Of a stretch of DNA of 64,000 nucleotides, positions 52,304 through 61,014 are shown piece after piece (position 1 is the first letter of the stretch; the number at the start of each line of letters is the position of its first letter). The notes beneath the pieces were generated by a model. That model ran no database searches. It saw only the letters and a program-made list of their open reading frames with translations, and was not told where the DNA came from. Both the position numbers and the translations under genes were made by a program. Source of the stretch: Atlantibacter subterraneus (GTDB lineage Bacteria; Pseudomonadota; Gammaproteobacteria; Enterobacterales; Enterobacteriaceae); the NCBI RefSeq assembly GCF_027853245.1, contig NZ_JAPTZM010000008.1. One strand, 5' to 3'.

Positions 52304-53730
52304 TGCGCATCGGCATGCGTCTGCTGCTGGGCTATTTTTTGATTGTTGCGGTGGCGGCGTGGTTTGTCATTTCTATCTTTGGGGAAGAGATCAAACCCGG
52401 CGTACGCCGCGCCACCGAAGGCATGCTTAACGACTCCGCCACCCTGCTGGCCGAAATCGCCCGCGATGATTTGCTGTCCGGCCAGCCTGAGCAGGGCGAG
52501 CTGGCGCGCGCCTTCGCCCGGCTGAATCGCCATCCGGTCAGCGCGAATATCTCCGGCATCATCAAAAATAAAAATGAGTATCGCGTATATCTTACTGACG
52601 CCACGGGGAAGGTGATTTACGACTCGTCAGGCCAGGCGCTGGGGCAGGATTACTCGCGCTGGAACGACGTCTGGCTGACGCTGCGTGGTAAGTATGGCGC
52701 GCGCAGTTCCCCGCGCGATCCCAACGATCCGGATAGCTCGGTGATGTACGTGGCGGCACCGGTCAGAAATAACGGCCAGATCATCGGCGTTCTGTCGGTA
52801 GGCAAACCGAACAGCGCTCTTGAGCCAGTGATCCGCCGCAGCCAACGGCGGATCCTGATTGCCGGCGCGGCGCTGCTGGGTATTGCGCTGCTGATTGGCC
52901 TGGGCGTGGCGTTGTGGATCAACCGCTCTATCAGTAAGCTGGTGCGCTACGCCGACGCAGTCACCCAGGATCGGCCCGTCCCGTTGCCCAATCCGGGCAG
53001 CAGCGAGCTGCGCAAGCTGGCCCACGCCCTGGAAAACATGCGCGTCCGGCTGGAAGGGAAAAATTATATCGAGCAGTACGTCCACGCGTTAACCCATGAG
53101 CTGAAAAGCCCGCTCGCTGCCATTCGCGGCGCGGCGGAAATCCTGCGTGAAGCGCCGCCGCCTGACGTTATCGCCAGGTTCAGCGACAATATCCTCCAGC
53201 AAAATGCCCGCATGCAGCAGCTGATCGAAAAGCTGCTCCAGCAGGCAAAACTGGAAAACAAGCTGGAGATCCAGCGCACGTCGATTGAGGTTGCCACGCT
53301 GTTTCAAACCGTGATGGAAAATCATGCTCCGCAGGCGGCTACGCGCGGTATTCGATTGCAGATGGATGAGCGCAGCGCCTCCGGCATCCTTATTGCGGGC
53401 GACAGAGCGCTACTTGCCCAGGCGTTAAGCGGTCTCATCGATAACGCCATGGATTTCACTCCGCCAGGCGGGACGATTGAGCTGCATGCCCGGCAGCAGG
53501 ACAAGGCGATTGCCTTAATCGTTACCGATACCGGGAGCGGAATTCCAGATTTTGCCCTGGCACGGGTGTTTGAACGTTTCTACTCCTTGCCGCGCAGCCA
53601 CGGTATGAAAAGCAGCGGGCTTGGGCTGACGTTTGTGCAGGAAGTGGCCCGTCTGCATTTAGGCGAAGTCACGCTACGCAATCGGCCCGAGGGCGGCGTA
53701 GAAGCCTGCATTTGTTTACCGGTCGCCTGA
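52303..53730 (+). CDS. creC: Sensor histidine kinase CreC
   Basis: CreC is the inner-membrane sensor that phosphorylates CreB. The 475-aa product has TM1 (about 7-25), a periplasmic domain, TM2 (about 185-205), HAMP, the H-box VHALTHELKSPLAAIRGAAEIL (phospho-His near 265), and ATPase boxes (DNAMDFTPPGG; DTGSGIP; SSGLGLTFVQEV). ATG 52303 (MRIGMRLLLGYF) overlaps the creB stop (TGATG) and is preferred to an in-frame start six bases earlier. The C-terminus ends before a cre tag for creD. Confidence 0.96.
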   Translation: MRIGMRLLLGYFLIVAVAAWFVISIFGEEIKPGVRRATEGMLNDSATLLAEIARDDLLSGQPEQGELARAFARLNRHPVSANISGIIKNKNEYRVYLTDATGKVIYDSSGQALGQDYSRWNDVWLTLRGKYGARSSPRDPNDPDSSVMYVAAPVRNNGQIIGVLSVGKPNSALEPVIRRSQRRILIAGAALLGIALLIGLGVALWINRSISKLVRYADAVTQDRPVPLPNPGSSELRKLAHALENMRVRLEGKNYIEQYVHALTHELKSPLAAIRGAAEILREAPPPDVIARFSDNILQQNARMQQLIEKLLQQAKLENKLEIQRTSIEVATLFQTVMENHAPQAATRGIRLQMDERSASGILIAGDRALLAQALSGLIDNAMDFTPPGGTIELHARQQDKAIALIVTDTGSGIPDFALARVFERFYSLPRSHGMKSSGLGLTFVQEVARLHLGEVTLRNRPEGGVEACICLPVA

Positions 53731-53731
53731 C

Positions 53732-53747
53732 TTCACCTGAACTTCAC
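53732..53747. promoter_or_regulatory. Cre tag (CreB binding site) upstream of creD
   Basis: TTCACCTGAACTTCAC is a perfect TTCAC-N6-TTCAC element, 60 bp before the creD start and just after the creC stop. It matches the known CreB regulon site. Confidence 0.9.
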
Positions 53748-53807
53748 ATAACTTCATTTAGCCCCCATTTTCATTGCCTACAGTGCCCTCATTCCAAAGG
53801 AGGGCTT

Positions 53808-55172
53808 ATGTTGAAATCACCGCTATTTATCAAAATCCTGGTTCTGGTCGGCAGCGTCATTTTGCTGCTACTGCCGCTGTCGATGTTGAAAGGCTTAATT
53901 AATGAACGTTCGCAATATCGTGATGATGTGGAAAACTCTATTGAACAAAGCACCAGCGGCCCGCAAAAGCTGCTTGGCCCACTGATCGCGCTGCCGATTA
54001 CAGAAATGATTTCGGTGCAGGAGGGGGGAAAAGAGGTCACGAAACCGTCGAGCTTTATCCATTACTATTTGCCGGATGAATTGATGATTGACGGGGATCA
54101 GAAGGTCGAGACGCGGCACATCGGTATCTATGATGGACAACTTTGGACCACGGCAATGAAGATCCGCGCGGTATTTAATACCGATAAATTTAATGAATGG
54201 CGCAAACCCAGATTTGAAATTGGCCAGCCGTTTATCGCCCTTGCTGTAGGGGATTCGCGCGGTATCGTGAAAGTCGAGAACGTGGCCATAAATGATAATG
54301 CGTTACCAGCCATTGAACCGGGGACCGGGCTGGCCTCTCTGAAGCAGGGCGTGCACGTGGATTTACCCGAGAGTCTTTATCAGGACGCCCGGCTGTCTCT
54401 GACGTTTTCATTAAATTTAACGGGGACAGGCACGTTTTCCGTCGTGCCGCTGGGGCGCATGAGCCAGCTGTCACTCACCAGTAACTGGCCACATCCCGGA
54501 TTCCTCGGGGATTTTTTACCCCAGCAACGTGAAGTGAGCGACAGTGGGTTTAAGGCGCAGTGGCAGAGCTCGTGGTTCGCCAACAATATCAACACCACGT
54601 TTGAAGAAGGTGTTGATCTCTATCGTGAGATTAACTCATTACCTGCTTTCAGCGTGACGGTAGAAACTCCAGCCGATCAGTATCAGCTTATCGACCGGGC
54701 GGTTAAATACGCGGTGCTGCTGATTGCCATGACGTTTATGGCGTTCTTTATCTTCGAAACCTTAATGGCGACCCTGATGCACCCGATGCAATATCTGCTG
54801 GTGGGGATGTCGCTGGTGATGTTCTATCTGGTGCTGTTGGCGCTGGCTGAACATATTGGATTTAATCTGGCATGGCTGAGCGCCAGCCTCGTTTGTGCCC
54901 TGATCAACGGCGTCTATCTGCAGGCGGTAATGAAAGGATGGAAGCGAGCTCTGATCTTCAGTGCAGGGTTGTTAACGCTGGATGCGGTGTTATGGCAGCT
55001 GCTGCGTTCGCAGGAGAGCGCGCTGCTGCTGGGGACGGCGGTATTGCTGGTGGTGCTGACGACGGTCATGTTCCTGACGCGTCATATCGACTGGTATGGG
55101 TTATCAAAACGCGCGCCGCGATTAAAACCGCAGATTGCAGAAGGGGACGAGCGGGAAAGATTGTGGAAGTAA
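53808..55172 (+). CDS. creD: Inner-membrane protein CreD
   Basis: CreD is a CreBC-regulated inner-membrane protein whose overproduction gives colicin tolerance and which is linked to beta-lactam response. The 454-aa product has an N-terminal membrane segment (MLKSPLFIKILVLVGSVILLLLP), a large periplasmic domain with SGPQKLLGPLIALP and LTSNWPHPGFLGDFLP, and four to five C-terminal membrane segments (about 315-440). ATG 53808 is preceded by AGGAGGG. A longer open frame starting inside creC is rejected. Confidence 0.95.
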   Translation: MLKSPLFIKILVLVGSVILLLLPLSMLKGLINERSQYRDDVENSIEQSTSGPQKLLGPLIALPITEMISVQEGGKEVTKPSSFIHYYLPDELMIDGDQKVETRHIGIYDGQLWTTAMKIRAVFNTDKFNEWRKPRFEIGQPFIALAVGDSRGIVKVENVAINDNALPAIEPGTGLASLKQGVHVDLPESLYQDARLSLTFSLNLTGTGTFSVVPLGRMSQLSLTSNWPHPGFLGDFLPQQREVSDSGFKAQWQSSWFANNINTTFEEGVDLYREINSLPAFSVTVETPADQYQLIDRAVKYAVLLIAMTFMAFFIFETLMATLMHPMQYLLVGMSLVMFYLVLLALAEHIGFNLAWLSASLVCALINGVYLQAVMKGWKRALIFSAGLLTLDAVLWQLLRSQESALLLGTAVLLVVLTTVMFLTRHIDWYGLSKRAPRLKPQIAEGDERERLWK

Positions 55173-55181
55173 ACCAAAGCA

Positions 55182-55208
55182 AAAGGGCGGAATTTCCGCC
55201 CTTTTTTT
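55182..55208. terminator. Bidirectional terminator between creD and arcA
   Basis: AAAGGGCGG (55182-55190) pairs with CCGCCCTTT (55196-55204), followed by T to 55208. On the minus strand the stem is flanked by TTTT. Confidence 0.88.
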
Positions 55209-55224
55209 GTCGGCGCTAAGCGGA

Positions 55225-55941
55225 TTATTCCTGCAGATCGCCACAGAAACGGTAACCTTCGCCGTGGATGGTGGCGATGATTTCCGGCGTATCCGGGGTA
55301 GATTCGAAATGTTTACGAATGCGGCGGATAGTCACGTCGACAGTACGATCGTGCGGCTTAAGCTCGCGACCGGTCATTTTCTTCAGCAGTTCAGCGCGAG
55401 ACTGAATTTTGCCCGGGTTTTCACAGAAGTGCAGCATGGCGCGGAATTCGCTACGCGGCAGCTTATACTGCTCACCGTTAGGGCTTACCAGCGAACGGCT
55501 GTTGATATCCAGCTCCCAACCGTTGAATTTATAGCTTTCAACGTTGCGACGCTCTTCGCTGATGGTGCCAAGATTCATGGTCCGCGACAGCAGGTTGCGC
55601 GCGCGGATGGTGAGTTCACGCGGGTTGAACGGCTTGGTGATATAGTCATCCGCGCCGATTTCGAGGCCGAGGATCTTATCGACTTCGTTATCGCGGCCGG
55701 TCAGAAACATCAGCGCCACGTTGGCTTGTTCACGTAGCTCACGCGCCAGCAGCAGGCCATTCTTGCCTGGCAGGTTGATATCCATGATCACCAGATTGAT
55801 GTCATTATCAGAGAGGATCTGATGCATCTCAGCGCCATCGGTGGCTTCAGACACATCGTAGCCTTCTGCTTCGAAAATGCTTTTTAACGTGTTGCGTGTT
55901 ACCAACTCGTCTTCAACAATAAGAATGTGCGGGGTCTGCAT
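55225..55941 (-). CDS. arcA: Aerobic respiration control response regulator ArcA
   Basis: ArcA is the OmpR-type regulator, partner of ArcB, that represses aerobic respiration genes when quinones are reduced. The 238-aa product is essentially identical to E. coli ArcA: acidic pair in ILIVEDELVTRNTL, phospho-acceptor Asp in LVIMDINLPGKNG (54), and Lys in YITKPFNPREL. The DNA-binding winged helix covers about 135-234. A long upstream region contains an FNR-type site at 56220-56233. Confidence 0.98.
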   Translation of the reverse strand: MQTPHILIVEDELVTRNTLKSIFEAEGYDVSEATDGAEMHQILSDNDINLVIMDINLPGKNGLLLARELREQANVALMFLTGRDNEVDKILGLEIGADDYITKPFNPRELTIRARNLLSRTMNLGTISEERRNVESYKFNGWELDINSRSLVSPNGEQYKLPRSEFRAMLHFCENPGKIQSRAELLKKMTGRELKPHDRTVDVTIRRIRKHFESTPDTPEIIATIHGEGYRFCGDLQE

Positions 55942-56037
55942 GTTTGCTACCTAAAATTGCCAACTAAATCGAAACAGGAAGTACAAAAGTCCCTGACCAG
56001 CCTGGTGCATGCCGAAAATTAACATGCCCGGCGTAAC

Positions 56038-56178
56038 ATGACTAAAGTACGTAATTGCGTTCTTGATGCACTTTCCATCAACGTCAACAACATCATTAGC
56101 TTGGTCGTGGGTACTTTCCCTCTGGACCCGACGGTGTCAAAAACGGCTGCCATCCTAACCAGTTTAACAGCAACATAA
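56038..56178 (+). CDS. yjjY: Small protein YjjY (46 aa)
   Basis: The frame reads MTKVRNCVLDALSINVNNI and continues to a TAA at 56176-56178. It is the same length as E. coli YjjY and nearly the same sequence, at the same position between arcA and yjtD. Function is unknown. Its coding region lies divergently over the arcA upstream region, so the conservation may partly reflect arcA regulation rather than protein function. Confidence 0.7.
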   Translation: MTKVRNCVLDALSINVNNIISLVVGTFPLDPTVSKTAAILTSLTAT

Positions 56179-56575
56179 CAGGCTAACAGAACGGCGACAC
56201 CTAATAAAACTACGCTTCGTTGACATATATCAAATTCAATTGTAGCACGATAACAATTTCTTGAAATCGTCGTCGCTGAATACTCGGGATAATCACAAAT
56301 TTGCAAACTATCCGGTAGTTTCTTGCCTCAACTAATTAATAGACTGAATCCAATATTTAGGCAATATCTTAATAAAATTTATTCATGTGAAACAGGATGA
56401 TATCATACTTTTATTAACATATTCCTTAAAGGTTTTATTTAGGAAAACTTAAATATGCCTGATACAAGATCTTGTTCAAATACTGCGCTTTTTGTTATCG
56501 CAATGTAAATTCTCGCCGCGTAATATGTTGAGCTTTATCACGTTTTTTTGTCATTTATTGGCATGAGAGAGCCGG
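56179..56575. other. AT-rich region between yjjY and yjtD, arcA control region
   Basis: This 397-bp stretch has no protein gene that I can support. It contains an FNR-like box (56220-56233) facing arcA and AT-rich tracts around 56340-56460. It is expected to hold the far arcA promoters and the yjtD promoter. Confidence 0.6.
56220..56233. promoter_or_regulatory. Probable FNR site upstream of arcA
   Basis: TTGACATATATCAA matches TTGAT-N4-ATCAA at nine of ten positions, about 280 bp before the arcA ATG. E. coli arcA is activated by FNR from far upstream (established), so the placement fits. Confidence 0.65.
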
Positions 56576-57262
56576 ATGCAATTTCCAATAATTTTAGTAT
56601 CGCCCGCCAGAGCAGAAAATGTCGGTGCCGCTGCGCGGGCGATGAAAACCATGGGTTTTAACGAGCTACGTATTGTCGCCAGCGATGCCCACTTACAACC
56701 TGCCGCGCGGTGGGTCGCCCATGGTGCGGGTGATATCATTGATAATATTACACTTTATCCAACGCTTGCCGATGCGGTGGCCGACGTTGAGTTTGTGGTC
56801 GCTACCACTGCACGCAGCCGGGCAAAATTTCATTATTACGCCACGCCAGAACAACTTGTGCCGCTATTGCGCGAAAAACAACAATGGATGAACGCGATTG
56901 CGCTGGTGTTTGGCCGGGAAGATTCGGGTTTGACGAATGATGAATTATCACTGGCAGATATTTTAACTGGCGTACCTATGGTTGCAGATTATCCTTCGCT
57001 CAATTTAGGCCAGGCGGTCATGGTGTATTGCTATCAATTAGCATCATTAATGCAAACGCAGCGGGATAAAAATGAACAGGACCAGGGGCAGCAACTCAAT
57101 GCGCTGCGTCATCGCGTAAATGCGTTACTTAAAAAACTCAATGTTGAAGATGACAACAAAATGTCGGACTGGCTGACCCAGCGTTTAGGGCGTCTAGAAC
57201 AGCGTGATACCGCAATGCTGCACCGGTTACTGCACGATATTGAAAAAAAACTCACAGAGTAA
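56576..57262 (+). CDS. yjtD: TrmJ-like RNA methyltransferase YjtD (LasT)
   Basis: This 228-aa SpoU-family (SPOUT) methyltransferase is expected to 2'-O-methylate an RNA; the exact substrate is not settled. Motif 1 is PARAENVGAAARAMKTMGF (about 10-28), motif 2 is ALVFGREDSGLTNDEL (about 107-122), and motif 3 is PSLNLGQAVMVYCYQL (about 141-156), forming the AdoMet-binding trefoil knot. The Arg in the first N-V-G motif region is retained. ATG 56576 follows GAGAGCCGG. It lies in the conserved position before thrLABC. Confidence 0.92.
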   Translation: MQFPIILVSPARAENVGAAARAMKTMGFNELRIVASDAHLQPAARWVAHGAGDIIDNITLYPTLADAVADVEFVVATTARSRAKFHYYATPEQLVPLLREKQQWMNAIALVFGREDSGLTNDELSLADILTGVPMVADYPSLNLGQAVMVYCYQLASLMQTQRDKNEQDQGQQLNALRHRVNALLKKLNVEDDNKMSDWLTQRLGRLEQRDTAMLHRLLHDIEKKLTE

Positions 57263-57395
57263 AGTTCCGCAAATATCCTTTCTTGTGGTGATTCAGTTGG
57301 TGGTTATTGCCTGGAACTCGTTGTAGCCGATATTTTGTGACCCAGCGGCAGCACGGATGAGGGTGGTTGAGAAGAGTGACTAAATGAGAAATTCA

Positions 57396-57424
57396 TTGAC
57401 TTGGCGCAACAGATACTTTAACCA
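57396..57424 (+). promoter_or_regulatory. thr operon promoter
   Basis: TTGACT at 57396-57401 is followed by TACTTTAACCAATA around 57414-57427. The elements parallel the E. coli thr promoter (TTGACT with TACTTTAACCAATA) in position and sequence. Confidence 0.8.
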
Positions 57425-57468
57425 ATAGGGTACAGCAACAGAAATTAGATACAGAGCACACAACATCC

Positions 57469-57537
57469 ATGACTCGCATCAGCCTGAACACCATTATTAC
57501 AACCACCACCATTACCACAGGTAACGGGGCGGGCTGA
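57469..57537 (+). CDS. thrL: thr operon leader peptide
   Basis: This is a 22-aa leader, MTRISLNTIITTTTITTGNGAG, in which eight Thr and four Ile codons sense charged tRNA-Thr and tRNA-Ile. Ribosome stalling here prevents the downstream attenuator hairpin from forming. The C-terminal ITTGNGAG is identical to that of E. coli; the N-terminus differs (Thr-Arg instead of Lys-Arg, and Leu-Asn inserted). Confidence 0.96.
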   Translation: MTRISLNTIITTTTITTGNGAG

Positions 57538-57560
57538 CGCGTACAGGAAAAACTGAAAAA

Positions 57561-57592
57561 AGCCCGCACCTGAACAGTGCGGGCTTTTTTTT
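57561..57592 (+). terminator. thr attenuator
   Basis: AGCCCGCAC (57561-57569) pairs perfectly with GTGCGGGCT (57577-57585), followed by a T run to 57592. It is the leader-controlled rho-independent terminator between thrL and thrA. Confidence 0.95.
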
Positions 57593-57617
57593 CGACCAGA
57601 AATCAAGGGGTAATACC

Positions 57618-60080
57618 ATGCGAGTGTTGAAATTTGGCGGTACATCAGTGGCGAATGCGCAACGTTTTCTGCGCGTAGCCGACATTCTGGAAAGTAATGC
57701 CAGACAGGGGCAGGTGGCGACGGTTCTCTCTGCCCCGGCGAAAATTACTAACCACCTGGTGGCGATGATTGAAAAAACCATCGGGGGTCAGGATGCGCTG
57801 CCGAATATCAGCGATGCGGAAAAAATCTTTGCCGATCTGCTTAACGGCCTGGCTGCTGAGCAACCCGGTTTCCCTCTGGCGCAACTCAAGGCTCTGGTCG
57901 ACCATGAATTTGCCCAGATTAATCATATCCTGCACGGCATCAGCCTGCTCGGCCAGTGCCCGGACAGCATCAACGCGGCGCTGATTTGCCGTGGCGAAAA
58001 ATTGTCGATTGCCATTATGGCGGGCCTGCTGGAAGCGCGCGGCCATAAGGTCAGCGTTATCGATCCGGTTGAAAAACTGCTGGCGGTGGGCCATTACCTC
58101 GAATCTACCGTGGATATCGCTGAATCCACCCGTCGTATCGCCGCCAGCCGTATTCCTGCCGATCATATGATCCTGATGGCCGGTTTTACCGCCGGGAATG
58201 AGAAAGGTGAGCTGGTTGTATTAGGCCGTAACGGTTCCGACTACTCCGCCGCCGTGCTGGCCGCGTGTTTGCGCGCCGACTGTTGTGAGATCTGGACTGA
58301 CGTCGACGGCGTCTATACCTGCGACCCGCGCCAGGTGCCGGACGCCAGGCTGCTGAAGTCGATGTCGTATCAGGAAGCCATGGAACTCTCCTACTTCGGC
58401 GCTAAAGTTCTCCACCCCCGCACCATTGCCCCCATCGCCCAGTTCCAAATCCCCTGTCTGATCAAAAACACTGGTAACCCGCAAGCGCCAGGCACCCTGA
58501 TCGGTGCCAGCAGCGATGAAGACGGCCTGCCGGTGAAGGGCATCAGTAACCTGAATAATATGGCGATGTTCAGCGTCTCTGGTCCGGGCATGAAAGGCAT
58601 GGTGGGAATGGCGGCGCGCGTGTTCGCGGCGATGTCCCGTGCGGGCATCTCGGTGGTGCTGATCACCCAATCGTCTTCTGAATACAGCATCAGCTTCTGC
58701 GTGCCGCAGGCCGACAGCGTGCGGGCGCAGCGGGCGATGCAGGATGAGTTCTATCTGGAACTGAAAGAAGGGCTGCTGGAACCGCTGGCGGTGATGGAAC
58801 GTCTGGCGATCATCTCCGTGGTCGGCGACGGCATGCGCACCCTGCGCGGCATCTCCGCCAAGTTCTTCGCAGCGCTGGCGCGCGCCAATATCAATATTGT
58901 CGCGATCGCCCAGGGCTCGTCCGAGCGCTCAATCTCTGTGGTGGTCAGCAACGACGATGTCACCACCGGCGTGCGCGTCACCCATCAGATGTTGTTCAAC
59001 ACCGATCAGGTGATTGAAGTGTTTGTGATCGGCGTCGGTGGCGTCGGCGGAGCGCTGCTGGAACAGCTTAAGCGCCAGCAGGCGTGGCTGAAGCAAAAGC
59101 ATATTGATTTACGGGTGTGCGGCGTCGCCAACTCAAAAGCGCTGTTGACCAACGTGCACGGTTTGGATCTGGAGAACTGGCGTGATGCGCTGGGCCAGGC
59201 ATCGGAGCCGTTCAATCTTGGCCGCCTGATCCGTCTGGTAAAAGAGTATCACCTGCTTAACCCGGTGATCGTCGACTGTACCTCTAACCAGGCGGTGGCC
59301 GATCAGTACGCGGATTTCCTGAGCGAAGGTTTCCACGTGGTGACCCCGAACAAAAAAGCCAATACCTCCTCGATGGATTACTACCATCAACTGCGTCAGG
59401 CGGCGGCGAAATCACGCCGTAAATTCCTCTACGACACCAACGTCGGCGCGGGTCTGCCGGTTATCGAAAACCTTCAGAACCTGCTTAACGCGGGCGATGA
59501 GCTGCAACGTTTCTCCGGCATTTTATCCGGTTCGCTGTCGTTTATTTTCGGCAAGCTGGATGAGGGGATGACACTCTCTGAAGCCACCGCCACCGCGCGT
59601 GAGCTGGGCTATACCGAGCCGGACCCGCGTGACGATCTCAGCGGCATGGACGTGGCGCGCAAATTGTTGATTCTGGCGCGTGAAACCGGGCGTAGCCTGG
59701 AACTTTCAGATATTGTGATTGAGCCGGTGCTCCCGGCGAGCTTTGACGCCGAAGGCGACGTCGCCAGCTTTATGGGCCGCCTGAACCAACTGGACGATGA
59801 CTTTTCCTCCCGGGTGGCGCAGGCGCGCGATGAGGGCAAAGTGCTGCGCTATGTCGGCCTCATTGAAGAAGATGGCACCTGTCGCGTGAAGATTGCCGCC
59901 GTAGACGGTAACGATCCGCTGTATAAAGTGAAAAACGGCGAAAACGCCCTGGCGTTTTACAGCCACTACTATCAGCCGCTGCCGCTGGTACTTCGGGGTT
60001 ACGGCGCGGGTAACGATGTGACCGCTGCTGGCGTGTTTGCCGATTTGCTGCGCACCCTGTCATGGAAGTTAGGAGTTTAA
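57618..60080 (+). CDS. thrA: Bifunctional aspartokinase I/homoserine dehydrogenase I
   Basis: ThrA phosphorylates aspartate and reduces aspartate semialdehyde to homoserine, the first and third steps to threonine; it is feedback-inhibited by threonine. The 820-aa product equals E. coli length. It comprises the kinase domain (MRVLKFGGTSVANAQRFL), paired ACT domains (about 310-460), and the NAD(P)-binding GVGGVGGALLEQL (about 470) with the homoserine dehydrogenase domain (YDTNVGAGLPV; GYTEPDPRDDLSG). thrB follows after one base. Confidence 0.98.
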   Translation: MRVLKFGGTSVANAQRFLRVADILESNARQGQVATVLSAPAKITNHLVAMIEKTIGGQDALPNISDAEKIFADLLNGLAAEQPGFPLAQLKALVDHEFAQINHILHGISLLGQCPDSINAALICRGEKLSIAIMAGLLEARGHKVSVIDPVEKLLAVGHYLESTVDIAESTRRIAASRIPADHMILMAGFTAGNEKGELVVLGRNGSDYSAAVLAACLRADCCEIWTDVDGVYTCDPRQVPDARLLKSMSYQEAMELSYFGAKVLHPRTIAPIAQFQIPCLIKNTGNPQAPGTLIGASSDEDGLPVKGISNLNNMAMFSVSGPGMKGMVGMAARVFAAMSRAGISVVLITQSSSEYSISFCVPQADSVRAQRAMQDEFYLELKEGLLEPLAVMERLAIISVVGDGMRTLRGISAKFFAALARANINIVAIAQGSSERSISVVVSNDDVTTGVRVTHQMLFNTDQVIEVFVIGVGGVGGALLEQLKRQQAWLKQKHIDLRVCGVANSKALLTNVHGLDLENWRDALGQASEPFNLGRLIRLVKEYHLLNPVIVDCTSNQAVADQYADFLSEGFHVVTPNKKANTSSMDYYHQLRQAAAKSRRKFLYDTNVGAGLPVIENLQNLLNAGDELQRFSGILSGSLSFIFGKLDEGMTLSEATATARELGYTEPDPRDDLSGMDVARKLLILARETGRSLELSDIVIEPVLPASFDAEGDVASFMGRLNQLDDDFSSRVAQARDEGKVLRYVGLIEEDGTCRVKIAAVDGNDPLYKVKNGENALAFYSHYYQPLPLVLRGYGAGNDVTAAGVFADLLRTLSWKLGV

Positions 60081-60081
60081 G

Positions 60082-61011
60082 ATGGTCAAAGTATATGCCC
60101 CGGCCTCCATTGGGAATGTCAGCGTGGGGTTTGATGTATTAGGCGCGGCGGTGACGCCCGCCAGCGGCGAGCTGTTAGGCGATTGCGTGACGGTGGAAGC
60201 GGCACAGCAGTTTTCGCTGACCAATCGCGGGCAGTTCGTCAGTAAATTACCCAGCGAGCCGCGTGAAAATATCGTCTATCAGTGCTGGGAGCGCTTTTGT
60301 CAGGAGATCGGCAAAACCGTGCCGGTGGCGATGACTCTGGAAAAAAATATGCCTATCGGCTCTGGTCTGGGCTCCAGCGCCTGTTCCGTGGTGGCGGGCC
60401 TGATGGCGATGAACGAATTTTGCGGCAAGCCGCTTAACGACACGCGCTTGCTGGCGTTGATGGGCGAGCTGGAAGGGCGCATCTCCGGCAGCATTCATTA
60501 CGATAACGTCGCGCCCTGCTTTTTAGGCGGTTTACAGCTGATGCTGGAAGAGAACGGCATTATCAGCCAGCAGGTGCCAGGCTTTGATGAGTGGCTGTGG
60601 GTGATGGCTTATCCGGGCATTAAGGTTTCTACCGCCGAAGCGCGGGCGATATTACCGGCGCAGTATCGCCGTCAGGATTGCATCGCTCACGGGCGTTACC
60701 TGGCGGGCTTTATTCACGCCTGCCACACCCGCCAGCCGCTGCTTGCGGCGAAGCTGATGCGCGATGTGATTGCCGAACCGTATCGCACCAAACTGCTGCC
60801 GGGCTTCAGCCAGGCGCGGCAGGCTGCGGCGGATATCGGCGCGCTGGCCTGCGGGATTTCCGGCTCCGGGCCGACCCTGTTTGCGGTGTGCGATAACCCG
60901 GAAACGGCGCAGCGCATGGCGGACTGGCTGCAACAACACTACCTGCAAAATCAGGAAGGCTTTGTACATATTTGCCGTCTGGACACGGCTGGCGCACGAG
61001 TACTGGGATAA
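60082..61011 (+). CDS. thrB: Homoserine kinase
   Basis: ThrB phosphorylates homoserine to O-phosphohomoserine. The 309-aa GHMP kinase begins MVKVYAPASIGNVSVGFDVLG, carries the ATP-binding motif MPIGSGLGSSACSVVAG (about 90-106) and the C-terminal SGSGPTLFAV. It is translationally coupled to thrA and to thrC, which starts three bases after its stop. Confidence 0.98.
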   Translation: MVKVYAPASIGNVSVGFDVLGAAVTPASGELLGDCVTVEAAQQFSLTNRGQFVSKLPSEPRENIVYQCWERFCQEIGKTVPVAMTLEKNMPIGSGLGSSACSVVAGLMAMNEFCGKPLNDTRLLALMGELEGRISGSIHYDNVAPCFLGGLQLMLEENGIISQQVPGFDEWLWVMAYPGIKVSTAEARAILPAQYRRQDCIAHGRYLAGFIHACHTRQPLLAAKLMRDVIAEPYRTKLLPGFSQARQAAADIGALACGISGSGPTLFAVCDNPETAQRMADWLQQHYLQNQEGFVHICRLDTAGARVLG

Positions 61012-61014
61012 CGC

